The notes below the pieces were generated by a model, which saw nothing but the letters and a program-made list of their open reading frames with translations, was not told the DNA's origin and made no database searches. 64,000 nt of DNA from Nocardia aurantia (GTDB lineage Bacteria > Actinomycetota > Actinomycetes > Mycobacteriales > Mycobacteriaceae). The stretch covers positions 62,001 to 126,000 of the forward strand of contig NZ_WEGI01000013.1 of the NCBI RefSeq assembly GCF_009604425.1, in the 5' to 3' direction. Both the position numbers and the translations under genes were made by a program. Shown piece after piece: positions 7,429-15,856 of the stretch (positions are counted from its first letter, which is position 1; each line of letters opens with the position of its first letter).

Positions 7429-9744
7429 ATGGTCAACGTCGCGAATGGCTTCGGGTCCAGCATCCTGGGGTATCCGAGGATCGGGCCGCATCGGGAGCTC
7501 AAGCGTGCGCTGGAGGCTTACTGGCACGGCGAACTGTCGCGCGAGAAGTTGCTGGCGACCGGGCGGGAGATTCAGGAGACGCAGTTCGCGGAGTTGCACG
7601 CGGCCGGGCTCACTCAGGTGCCGGGGAACACTTTCTCCTTTTACGATCATGTGCTCGACAACGCGCTGTTGTTCGGGGCGGTGCCGAAGCGGTTCGAACC
7701 GTACCGTGACGATTTGCATCCGCTGGACTTCTACTTCCTGATGGCGCGGGGGCGGCCGGATCTGCCTCCGCTGGAACTGGTTCGGTTGTTCGACTCCACC
7801 TACCACTACCGGCAGCCGGAGTTGGACGCCGATACCGAGTTCTCGCTGCATCCCGAGGCGTTGCTCGACGAGTTCGATCGGGCGCTGGCGGCGGGGATCG
7901 AATTGCGGCCGGTGATACTGGGGCCGGTGTCGTTGCTGCTGCTGTCGAAGGCGGGGCGGGTGCCCGGTGAGACCGAATTCGACCGGTTGGCCCTGCTGGA
8001 TCGGCTGCTGCCGGTCTACGAACAGTTGCTCGAGATCCTCGCCAAGCGTGGGTCGACCTGTGTGCAGCTGGACGAGCCCTGCTTCACCAGTGATCGCACG
8101 CCGGCCGAACTCGCCGCGTTCGAGGATGTGTACCAACGACTTTCGACCGCGCCGCTGCGGCCACGAATCCTGGTCACCGGCCAGTACGGTGATTTCGGTG
8201 AGGCGGTGCGCATCCTGGCGGGCACCGCGGTGGAGGCCATCGGCCTCGACCTCGCCGCACATCGGATCCGGCCGGAGGAATTGGCCGCGATACCCGGGAT
8301 CCGGCGAAAGCGGTTGTACGCGGGCGTGATCAGCGGCACCAATGTGTGGCGCGCGGACCGGTACGTGACGCTGCAGTACCTGCACCAGCTGTCGCAGGTG
8401 TGCCCCGATCTGGTCGTGTCCACCGGCTCCACCCTGTTGCACGTGCCCTACGACCTGCTCGTCGAGTACGACATCGACGGCCATGTGGCCGACCGCCTCG
8501 CCTTCGCGAAACAAAAAGTGCTGGAAGTGGTTTCGCTGGCGCGGGCCCTCACCGAGGGGCCCTCGCAGGGGTGGCGGCAGCGGCCGCGCGAGGTGCACTT
8601 CAAGCAGAAACACGCTGTGCGGCAACGGGTGTACGCGGTCACCCCGCAGATGCGGGAACGCGAGCCGTACGCGCAGCGCCGGGTCGCGCAACGCGAACGG
8701 CTCGACCTCCCGCCGGTGCCCGCCACCACGCTGGGCTCCTTCCCGCAGACCGACGCGATCCGGCAGGCGCGCTACGAACTCGGCGAGGGCCGGCTGTCGA
8801 CGGTCGAGTACCGCAAGCGGATCGAGGCCGAGATCGAATCGACGATCCGGTTGCAGGAGGACATCGGCCTGGACGTGCTGGTGCACGGCGAACACGAGCG
8901 CAACGACATGGTCCAGTATTTCGCGGAACTCCTGGACGGCTTCGCCACCACCCACTTCGGCTGGGTGCAGGTGTACGGCTCCCGTTGTGTGCGCCCGCCG
9001 ATCCTGTACGGCGATGTGTCCCGGCCGGCTCCGATGACGGTCGACTGGATCACCTACGCGCAGTCCCTCACCGGCAAACCGGTGAAGGGCATCGTCACCG
9101 GCCCGGTCACGATGGTGGCCCGCTCCTTCGTCCGCCAGGACCAGCCGCTGTACGAGACCGCCGACCAGGTGGCGCTGGCCATCCGCGACGAACTGGCCGA
9201 CCTGGAGCGCGCCGGCGTGGCGATCATCCAGGTCGACGAGCCGTCGATCCGGGAACTGCTGCCCCTGCGCACCGGCGGCCGCCGCGAATACCTGCGCTGG
9301 GCCGTCAACGCCTTCCGCCTCGCCACCTCCGGCGTGCGCGCGGACACCCAGATCCACACGCACATCGCCTATTCCGGCCGCGCGGAGATCGTCCAGGCGA
9401 TCGAGGAACTGGACGCCGACGTCACCGCGATCGTCGCCACCCGCTCGATCGAATGGGTGCTGAACGCCCTGAAGGAGGACGCGGCCGACGGCCACGGCCT
9501 CTCCCACGGCGTGGGACCCGGTGTGTACGAAAGCCGTTCGGCCCGCATCCCCGACATCGACGAACTGGACGAACTACTCACCGCCGCAGCCGAAGCCATC
9601 ACCCCCGAACGTCTCTGGGCCAACCCCGACGGCGGCCTGAAAACCCGCCACTACTGGCAACTGGAACCCTCACTCCGCAACCTGGTCGCCGCCGCCCGCC
9701 GCGTCCGCCGCCGCACGGAACAGAAGAACCCACCCGCGATCTGA
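7429..9744 (+). CDS. MetE-like protein lacking the methionine synthase zinc site
   Basis: A 771-residue protein with both halves of cobalamin-independent methionine synthase: the N-terminal LGYPRIGPHRELKRALEAYW and the C-terminal barrel from LGSFPQT (about 440). The start at ATG 7429 has AGAGGAG seven bases upstream. Several motifs are intact: LGSFPQT, VHGEHERNDMV (E. coli Glu484 region), GDVSRPAPMTV and IQVDEP (Asp599 region). The metal site is not. Against E. coli MetE recalled from memory, His641 is kept (QIHTH), but Cys643 is Ala (HTHIAYSG), Glu665 is Val (AIVATRS) and Cys726 is Gly (NPDGGLKTR). The DIHSP histidine is Arg (YESRSARIP), and the Trp of GPVTILxWSF, which contacts folate, is Arg (GPVTMVARSF). 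Such a protein should not bind catalytic zinc or make methionine. No cobalamin riboswitch is seen upstream. The true function is unknown. Confidence 0.85.
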   Translation: MVNVANGFGSSILGYPRIGPHRELKRALEAYWHGELSREKLLATGREIQETQFAELHAAGLTQVPGNTFSFYDHVLDNALLFGAVPKRFEPYRDDLHPLDFYFLMARGRPDLPPLELVRLFDSTYHYRQPELDADTEFSLHPEALLDEFDRALAAGIELRPVILGPVSLLLLSKAGRVPGETEFDRLALLDRLLPVYEQLLEILAKRGSTCVQLDEPCFTSDRTPAELAAFEDVYQRLSTAPLRPRILVTGQYGDFGEAVRILAGTAVEAIGLDLAAHRIRPEELAAIPGIRRKRLYAGVISGTNVWRADRYVTLQYLHQLSQVCPDLVVSTGSTLLHVPYDLLVEYDIDGHVADRLAFAKQKVLEVVSLARALTEGPSQGWRQRPREVHFKQKHAVRQRVYAVTPQMREREPYAQRRVAQRERLDLPPVPATTLGSFPQTDAIRQARYELGEGRLSTVEYRKRIEAEIESTIRLQEDIGLDVLVHGEHERNDMVQYFAELLDGFATTHFGWVQVYGSRCVRPPILYGDVSRPAPMTVDWITYAQSLTGKPVKGIVTGPVTMVARSFVRQDQPLYETADQVALAIRDELADLERAGVAIIQVDEPSIRELLPLRTGGRREYLRWAVNAFRLATSGVRADTQIHTHIAYSGRAEIVQAIEELDADVTAIVATRSIEWVLNALKEDAADGHGLSHGVGPGVYESRSARIPDIDELDELLTAAAEAITPERLWANPDGGLKTRHYWQLEPSLRNLVAAARRVRRRTEQKNPPAI

Positions 9745-9839
9745 GCACATTCCGCGGGTGAAAGTTGTTCCCACTGTCGTGGGGCTCGGCGACGAATGCA
9801 GTGTGTCCGGGTATCAGACAGCGATGCGGAGGCGGCGCG

Positions 9840-11240
9840 TTGAGCGGCAGTGGGCAGACCTTGACCGAGGGGATTCGGGAGCGGTGGCGGCGGCGGGCCG
9901 AGGGGATCGCAGGGGAGTTGCGGGAGCGGGGGGTGGTGGCGGTGGCGGTCACGTGGATCGATACTGGGGGGATTACTCGGGTGAAAACTGTTCCGGTGCA
10001 GCGGTTTCCGCATGCCGCGGCGTGGGGGATCGGGGCCTCGCCGGTGTTCGACGTCTATCTGTCCGATGACAGCATCGTGGCGGGGCGGTATGCGGGTGGG
10101 CCGGTGGGGGATCTGCGGTTGCATCCGGATCTGGATCGCGTGGTGATGTTGGCGGCGTTGCCGGGGTGGGCCTGGGCGCCGGCGGATCGGTACGACCAGG
10201 ACGGGGGTGCGCATCCGCACGATTCGCGATTGTTGCTGCGGCGGCAGGTGGCGGAGTTGGCGGAGGGTGGGTGGTCGGTGCGGGCGGCGTTCGAGGTGGA
10301 GTGGGTGCTCGGGCGGCCCACCGCCGACGATCGGTTCGTCCCGGTGACCACGGCGCCGGCGTACGGGATGGCCAGGGTGGTGGGGCTGGCGGATTATCTG
10401 CGGGATGTGATGACCGCGCTGGGCGACAGTGGGGTGGCCGTCGACCAGGTGCATCCGGAGTATGCGGCCGGTCAGTTCGAAGTGTCCTTCGCCGCAACCG
10501 ATCCGGTGGGGGCCGCCGACACCCTGGTGCTGGTGCGGGAGACCGTGCGGGCGATCACGGCAGCGCACGATATGCGGGTCTCGTTCGCGCCCAAGGTGGT
10601 TCCCGATGCGGTCGGAAACGGTGGCCACGTACATCTGAGCCTGTGGCGGGGCGGCGTCAATGCCATGTCCGGGGGTGACGGTCCGTTCGGGCTGACCGAG
10701 GCCGGGGAACATTTCGCGGCCGGTGTACTCGGGCATCTGGCTGCCCTCACGGCGGTCGGATGCCCTTCCGTCGCAAGCTATCTGCGGTTGAAGCCGTCGC
10801 AGTGGGCGGGGATGTACGCGTGCTGGGGCAGGGAGAATCGGGAGGCGGCGTTGCGGTACGTCGGTGGCTGCGCCGGTGAGCGGGACCGGGCGGCGAACTT
10901 CGAGGTGAAGTGCTTCGACGCCACCACCAATCCGTACCTGCTGCTCGCCGGGGTACTCGCCGCCGGCGCGGCAGGGCTCGGCGACGAGGTGCGACTGCCC
11001 ACCCCGGTCGGCGTCGACCCCGGCGCGCTGACCCCACAACAGCGCGCCGACGCCGGGATCCACGCACTGCCCACCACCCTCGCCGAGTCCGTTGCCGCCC
11101 TGGAAGCGGATGCCGTGCTGGGCAACGCATTCGGCCCGGGCCTCATCGACACCATCGCCACCGTCCGCCGCGGCGAGATCGCCACCCTCGCCGACCTCAG
11201 CCCGGAGGAGATCATCACCCGCACCCGCTGGCGCTACTGA
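9840..11240 (+). CDS. Glutamine synthetase family ligase, probably gamma-glutamyl-amide forming
   Basis: A 466-residue ATP-dependent ligase-fold protein. The start is placed at TTG 9840, where GGAGG lies seven bases upstream; longer frames from 9765 lack this. Metal and nucleotide motifs of glutamine synthetase are present: FEVEW (paired Glu), HPEYAAGQFEVSF (two metal Glu), GNGGHVHLSLW (His), WGRENREAALR and FEVKCFDATTNPYLL. Two substitutions matter. The Glu of the ammonia-handling loop (RLVPGYEAP in true glutamine synthetase) is Trp (RLKPSQWAG), and the active-site Arg of E-x-R is Lys. Both suggest glutamate is joined to an amine other than ammonia, as in gamma-glutamyl polyamine ligases. 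It lies 95 bases after the MetE-like gene on the same strand and may be co-transcribed. Confidence 0.8.
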   Translation: MSGSGQTLTEGIRERWRRRAEGIAGELRERGVVAVAVTWIDTGGITRVKTVPVQRFPHAAAWGIGASPVFDVYLSDDSIVAGRYAGGPVGDLRLHPDLDRVVMLAALPGWAWAPADRYDQDGGAHPHDSRLLLRRQVAELAEGGWSVRAAFEVEWVLGRPTADDRFVPVTTAPAYGMARVVGLADYLRDVMTALGDSGVAVDQVHPEYAAGQFEVSFAATDPVGAADTLVLVRETVRAITAAHDMRVSFAPKVVPDAVGNGGHVHLSLWRGGVNAMSGGDGPFGLTEAGEHFAAGVLGHLAALTAVGCPSVASYLRLKPSQWAGMYACWGRENREAALRYVGGCAGERDRAANFEVKCFDATTNPYLLLAGVLAAGAAGLGDEVRLPTPVGVDPGALTPQQRADAGIHALPTTLAESVAALEADAVLGNAFGPGLIDTIATVRRGEIATLADLSPEEIITRTRWRY

Positions 11241-11270
11241 ACACCCCAGCAAAGGTCGAGACTTCCCTCA

Positions 11271-11310
11271 CGGCACGGCACGGCACGGCACGGCACGGCA
11301 CGGCACGGCA
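11271..11310 (+). repeat. CGGCA pentamer microsatellite, eight copies
   Basis: Eight perfect head-to-tail CGGCA units begin about 30 bases after the stop of the glutamine-synthetase-like gene. Pentamer runs of this kind are prone to replication slippage. The tract is not in a gene and opens the repeat field that reaches to 11940. Confidence 0.9.
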
Positions 11311-11373
11311 CGGGCACGGCCAGCCCCGCGCGCGCAGCCTGGCACAGCTGGTACGGGCAGCGCAGTCCGAAAC

Positions 11374-11826
11374 GCAGAGCCGAGCACTGCTCGAGAGCGA
11401 AGCTGTGGACCGAACCGCGAGGCGTCCAATCTCAAAGGCGCACAAAGTTGTTCGGGGACCGGCGCGGCCCGGCCCAACCCGGTCTGGCCCTGGTCTTGCC
11501 CGGCGTGGGCAGGGCCGGGCAGTGCCTGGCACGGCACGGCCTGGCAGGCACGGCCCGCCCAAGTGCAGAGCCGAGCACTGCTCGGGAGCGAAGCCGTGGA
11601 CCGAACCGCGAAGGCATCCAATCTTGAAGGCGCACAAAGTTGTTTGCGGACCGGCACGGCCTGGCTCAACCCGGTCTGGCCCTCGTCTTGCCGGCGTGGG
11701 CAGGCCCGGCCTCGCACGGCACGGCCTGGCAGGCACGGCCCGCCCAAGTGCAGAGCCGAGCACTACTCGGGAGCGAAGCCGTGGACCCAACCGCGAAGGC
11801 ATCCAATCCTGAAGGCGCACAAAGTT
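11374..11826. repeat. Tandem repeat array, units of 185-191 bp
   Basis: Three imperfect copies start at about 11374, 11565 and 11750 with the shared motif GCAGAGCCGAGCACT. Each contains a conserved stretch with GGCGCACAAAGTTGTT followed by a TTCGCGG-like sequence (at 11444, 11636 and 11821). That motif is the outer arm of the hairpin element that closes the array at 11827-11940. Unit lengths of 191 and 185 bases are not multiples of three, and frames through the array show no plausible protein, so it looks non-coding. A related field lies at 58891-59384. Confidence 0.8.
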
Positions 11827-11940
11827 GTTCGCGGCCCGTCTCGGTCCTGGACTGACGGAGGGAGGGAGCGCAGCGACTGACCGGAGGAGGGAAGGACCGA
11901 GACTAGGGGGGCCGCGAACCCGCCGGAGCGAAGCGGAGGC
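11827..11940 (-). repeat. Hairpin repeat element, copy A
   Basis: An imperfect foldback of about 114 bases. The outer arms GTTCGCGGC and GCCGCGAAC lie at 11827-11835 and 11911-11919. The inner arms GTCTCGGTCC and GGACCGAGAC lie at 11838-11847 and 11894-11903, around a purine-rich loop. The flank to 11940 (GCCTCCGCTTCGCTCC on the minus strand) is shared, with one mismatch over 30 bases, with copy B at 58891. The element touches the stop codon of the adhC gene (11940-11942) and lies at its 3' end, so it may also act as that gene's terminator. Confidence 0.8.
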
Positions 11941-12992
11941 TAAAAAGTTACAGCATCAATGACAAAGCGGTAGCGGACGTCGCTGGCTACCACTCGGTCG
12001 TATGCCTCGTCGATGCGGTCGGCGGTGATGGTCTCGATCTCGGGGCCGATGCCGTGTTCGGCGCAGAAGTTCAGCATTTCCTGGGTTTCCGCGACGCTGC
12101 CGATCGTGGAGCCGGACAGGGAGCGGCGGTTGTTGCTGAGGGTGAAGGGCTGCACCGTGAGGGCGCTGTCGGGGAGGCCGAGCATCACCAGCGTGCCGTT
12201 GGTCTTCAGCAGGCGCATGTAGTTGTTGATCGGCAGGTCGGCGGCGACCGTGTTGAGGATCAGATCGAAGTGGTTGCGCAGGTCCTTGAAGGTCTGGCGC
12301 TCGCTGGTGGCGTAGTAGTGCCGGGCGCCGAAGCGGCGGCCGTCCTCCTGTTTGCTCAGCGACTGGCTGAGTACGGTGACCTCGGCGCCCATCGCCGCCG
12401 CCAGTTTCACGCCGACGTGGCCGAGGCCGCCCATGCCGACGACGGCGACTCGCTTGCCGGGACCGGCGTTCCAGTAGCGCAGTGGTGAGTACAGGGTGAT
12501 GCCGGCGCACAGCAGTGGGGCGGCCTGGTCCAGGCCCAGACCCTCGGGGATGCTGACGACGAAGTTCTCGGTCACCACCACCTGCGACGAGTAGCCGCCG
12601 AGGGTGTAGCCGCCGGCCTGGAGTTCCTCGGGGACGGCGCCGTTGTAGGTCATGGTGTTGCCGTTGGCGCAGTACTGTTCCTCGCCGGCGAGACAGAATT
12701 CGCAGCGGCCGCAGGAGTCGACCATGACACCGACGCCGACCCGGTCGCCCACCTTGTGCCGGGTGACGGCCGAGCCGACCTCGGCGACGATGCCGGCGAT
12801 CTCGTGACCGGGCACGCAGGGGTAGCGGGTGCCGTGCCATTCGTTGCGCGCGGTGTGGATGTCGGAGTGGCAGATGCCCGAGTACCGGATGTCGATCAGC
12901 ACGTCGTGCGGGAGCAGGTCCCGGCGCTGGATCGTGGTCTTCTCGAACCGGCCGTCGGCGGAGTTGACGGCGTATGCGGCAGCTGTACTCAT
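11940..12992 (-). CDS. adhC: Zinc-dependent NAD(P) alcohol dehydrogenase (AdhC/CAD type)
   Basis: A 350-residue medium-chain dehydrogenase that reduces aldehydes or oxidises primary alcohols. Start ATG 12992 (MSTAAAYAVNSADG) is chosen; a longer frame to 13319 runs into the neighbouring promoter. Catalytic zinc ligands appear in GICHSD and PGHE, and the four structural-zinc cysteines in CGRCEFCLAGEEQYC. The Rossmann motif GMGGLGHVGVKLA follows in mid-protein. The protein resembles mycobacterial AdhC, and the LGGYSS segment is typical of the YahK/cinnamyl-alcohol branch. It is transcribed away from the DUF1254 gene, and its 3' end abuts the hairpin repeat. Confidence 0.88.
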   Translation of the reverse strand: MSTAAAYAVNSADGRFEKTTIQRRDLLPHDVLIDIRYSGICHSDIHTARNEWHGTRYPCVPGHEIAGIVAEVGSAVTRHKVGDRVGVGVMVDSCGRCEFCLAGEEQYCANGNTMTYNGAVPEELQAGGYTLGGYSSQVVVTENFVVSIPEGLGLDQAAPLLCAGITLYSPLRYWNAGPGKRVAVVGMGGLGHVGVKLAAAMGAEVTVLSQSLSKQEDGRRFGARHYYATSERQTFKDLRNHFDLILNTVAADLPINNYMRLLKTNGTLVMLGLPDSALTVQPFTLSNNRRSLSGSTIGSVAETQEMLNFCAEHGIGPEIETITADRIDEAYDRVVASDVRYRFVIDAVTF

Positions 12993-13161
12993 GGCACCAT
13001 GCCTACCGCCGCATGAATTCGGACGCAAGTGCCACAACGGCCACGAAACCGAGCGCGATGTTGCCGGTCGCCGAGCTGAGTCGGTGCCGGATCGGGCGGC
13101 CGGTTTCCGGTTAGCTGTACGGTGGCGGCCACCGACGGGCCGGAATCCGGAAGGAGCAGGC

Positions 13162-14595
13162 ATGCAGCACAGGGGTTTCGGTGTGGCGCTGTCGCGTCGT
13201 TCGTTGTTCGGTGCGGGCGCGGCGCTGGCGGTGGGTGTGGGACTCGGCGCCTGCGGGGACGCGGAGAAGAAGAACGCGCCGGTCATGACCGGGAACAGTT
13301 CCGCGACCGGCACCACCACTGCCGCCGATCCGGTGTCCGTCGCCGCCGAGGCGTACGTCTTCGGCTATCCGCTGGTGCTGATGGATGTGACCCGCGAGCA
13401 GAGCGGCACGCCGAATGCCCTCTTCCACGCCCGCACGTTGCCGACCGCCGCCGATCACGGTGTGGTGCGGATGAACCTCGACACCCTCTACACCAGTGCG
13501 TGGCTGGATCTCCGGCCGGAACCGATGGTGTTGCAGGTGCCGGACATGGGGCCGGACCGGTACTGGCTGATGCAGCTGATGGATGCCTGGACCAATACCG
13601 TGCACAACCCGAGCAATGTGAAACCTCGAGTGCGGGAGGGGCAATCGACGTTCACCTACGCGATCGCCGGCCCGGGATGGTCGGGGGCGTTGCCGGACAA
13701 CGTGACTCGTCTCGACATGCCCACCGCGACCGTGTGGATGATCGGCCGCACCCAGGTGAACGGTCCGGCGGATCTGGACGCCGTGCACGCCTTGCAGGAT
13801 CGGATCGTGCTGGCGCCGTTGAGCGCCTGGACCGCGGGCCGGGTCGCGCCGGTCGCCGGCGCCACCATGGCCACCGGCACCCCGCCGCCGAAGGTGGTCA
13901 GTGGGATGAACAGCCGCACCTTCTTCGACCGGATGTGCGCGGTGCTGGCCGCGAATCCGCCTGCGGCAGCGGACGATATCGCGATGAAGCGGTTCGCCGC
14001 GATCGGGGTCCGGCCGGGCGGCACGGTCGAGGGACAGCCGGCCGACGCCCTCGACCAGGGCATCGCCGCGGCGCAGAAACGGTTGCAGGAGTACCACAAT
14101 CCCGCGGCGAAGAACGAGAACGGCTGGATCTTCGCCACCAACGTCGGCGCCTACGGCACCGACTACGACCTGCGTGCCTACACCGCCAAGGTCGGGCTCG
14201 GCGCAAACCTCGCCGAGGATGCGGTGTACCCCAGCACATTCGGCGTCGCGGACGCCGACGGCACCCCCCGTCGCTACCGGATCCGGTTCGAACGGGATCA
14301 GCTGCCGCCGACGGCGGCGTTCTGGTCGCTCACCGCGTACGGATCCGACAACTATCTGGTGGACAATCCGGCCGGGATCTATTCCGTCGGGCATCAGACC
14401 CCGGTCGAGCCCGGCCCGGACGGGCGGGTGACCATCGCGGTACAGCACGAGGATCCGGGGCCGGACGTCGCGCCGGGGCATTGGCTGCCGATCCCCGCGA
14501 CCGGCACGTTCTCGCTGAGCATGCGACTGTACGCGCCGAAACCCGAAGCGCTGGACGGCACCTGGCAACCGCCCGCGCTCACGCCGGTGAACTGA
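13162..14595 (+). CDS. DUF1254/DUF1214 lipoprotein
   Basis: A 477-residue exported protein of the DUF1254-DUF1214 family. The start at ATG 13162 has AAGGAG upstream. The N-terminus shows a Tat-like SRRSLFG, a hydrophobic stretch and a lipobox ending in LGAC, so it should be a lipoprotein with the acylated Cys near residue 29. The first half matches DUF1254 (AYVFGYPLVLMDVTREQ, then VVRMNLDTLYTSAWLDL). The second half, from about 340, matches DUF1214 (PPTAAFWSLTAYGSDNYLVDNP). The role of the family is not established. The gene is divergent from adhC with 169 bases between. Confidence 0.85.
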   Translation: MQHRGFGVALSRRSLFGAGAALAVGVGLGACGDAEKKNAPVMTGNSSATGTTTAADPVSVAAEAYVFGYPLVLMDVTREQSGTPNALFHARTLPTAADHGVVRMNLDTLYTSAWLDLRPEPMVLQVPDMGPDRYWLMQLMDAWTNTVHNPSNVKPRVREGQSTFTYAIAGPGWSGALPDNVTRLDMPTATVWMIGRTQVNGPADLDAVHALQDRIVLAPLSAWTAGRVAPVAGATMATGTPPPKVVSGMNSRTFFDRMCAVLAANPPAAADDIAMKRFAAIGVRPGGTVEGQPADALDQGIAAAQKRLQEYHNPAAKNENGWIFATNVGAYGTDYDLRAYTAKVGLGANLAEDAVYPSTFGVADADGTPRRYRIRFERDQLPPTAAFWSLTAYGSDNYLVDNPAGIYSVGHQTPVEPGPDGRVTIAVQHEDPGPDVAPGHWLPIPATGTFSLSMRLYAPKPEALDGTWQPPALTPVN

Positions 14596-14728
14596 ACCGC
14601 ACCGGCGACGTGGCAGACGTGGTGTAACACAGCAGTAAACAAGTATTGCGCGAACGGCCGGGCTCGGGGCACGTTGGAAGGTACATCCATTCGCCGAGCC
14701 CGACCGGCGCAGACCCGCGGGAGTGGCC

Positions 14729-15850
14729 ATGTACCAGCCACGGTACGACGAGCGACGGTTCACCGGTGAATCGGAGCGGCCGGGCGGGACGGTCCGGACC
14801 GCCGCGGCGTTGCTGGTCGTGGTCCTGGCCTTGGCCGCGTTTCTCGGTTACCGCGGGGAGTTGCCGGACTGGGCGGGCCAGTCCCGCGGCGCCTCCGCGG
14901 CGCTGTACGGGCCGCCGTTGCCGCCGATGGACGCCACCGCCGTCGCGCACACCGTCGAACCGGATCTGGTGAACGTCGACGTGCTGCTGCGGCCCAGCGG
15001 GGTCGCCGCGGCGGGTACCGGCATCGTGCTGACGCCTGACGGAGAGGTGCTGACCAGCCATCACGTGGTCAAGGGCGCCGACACGATCACGGTCGGCGAT
15101 CTGGGTACCGGCACCGAGTTCCCGGCGACGGTGATCGGTTACGACGCCGACGCCGATATCGCCCTGCTGGCGATGACCGGCGCGCACGGGCTGCCGGTGG
15201 CCCGGATCGGGAGTTCGGGGGTGCTGCGGCTCGGCGACGAACTGGTGGCCATCGGCAACGCCGGCGGCACCGGGAGCCCGACCGCGTTCACCGGCTCGGT
15301 CACCGCGCTGGACTCCTCGATCGTGGCCCGCAACGCCGCCGACATGTCCCGCAAGGCGCTGACCGGCCTGATCGAGGTGGCGGCGCCCGTGATGGCCGGA
15401 CAGTCCGGCGGCGCGCTGGTGGACCGCTACGGCGCGGTGGTCGGGGTGGTGACCGCGGCGTCCGGGGAACTGTCCCGGGCCTCCGGCCGGGCCAGCGGCT
15501 ACGCCGTGCCGATCGATACGGCCATGAACGTGGTGCGGCAGATCCGTTCGGGCGCCCCCACCGACGCGGTGCACATCGGCCCGACCGCGACGCTGGGCGT
15601 CGTCACCTCGGACAGTCCGGCCGGGGCACGCGTCGATGTGAGCCTGTACGGTCAGCCCGCGTTCGCCGCCGGCGTGTCCGAGGGTGAAGTGATCACCGGC
15701 ATCGACGGCCGGGTCGTGGGCTCGGTGCAGGCCCTGCGGGCGGCGCTGAATACGCACCGACCGGCCGAAACCGTACATCTGGATCTCACCGACCCGAACG
15801 GCTCGCGGCGCACGGTCGCGGTCGTGCTGGCCGCGGGGCCACCCAGCTGA
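14729..15850 (+). CDS. Membrane-anchored HtrA-like serine protease with PDZ-like end
   Basis: A 373-residue S1C-type protease. The start at ATG 14729 (MYQPRYDERRFTG) has GGGAG upstream; GTG 14723 is an alternative. A single membrane segment (AAALLVVVLALAAFLGY) spans about residues 27-45, so the protease domain faces outside. The catalytic triad is visible: His in LTSHHVV, Asp in DADADIALL, Ser in AGQSGGALV. The last 90 or so residues look like a degenerate PDZ domain (GVSEGEVITGIDGRVVGSVQALRAAL). Such proteins take part in envelope protein quality control. It converges on the VKOR/DsbA pair. Confidence 0.85.
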   Translation: MYQPRYDERRFTGESERPGGTVRTAAALLVVVLALAAFLGYRGELPDWAGQSRGASAALYGPPLPPMDATAVAHTVEPDLVNVDVLLRPSGVAAAGTGIVLTPDGEVLTSHHVVKGADTITVGDLGTGTEFPATVIGYDADADIALLAMTGAHGLPVARIGSSGVLRLGDELVAIGNAGGTGSPTAFTGSVTALDSSIVARNAADMSRKALTGLIEVAAPVMAGQSGGALVDRYGAVVGVVTAASGELSRASGRASGYAVPIDTAMNVVRQIRSGAPTDAVHIGPTATLGVVTSDSPAGARVDVSLYGQPAFAAGVSEGEVITGIDGRVVGSVQALRAALNTHRPAETVHLDLTDPNGSRRTVAVVLAAGPPS

Positions 15851-15856
15851 GCCGGC

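Noticed and set aside
11092..11880. Protein-coding frames through the 185-191 bp array
   Set aside because: Unit lengths are not multiples of three, frames shift between copies, and the translations are low-complexity antisense-like.
13111..14763. Long minus-strand frames opposite the DUF1254 gene and similar frames elsewhere
   Set aside because: They are shadows of well-supported genes, with Arg/Pro/Gly-rich translations and no motifs.
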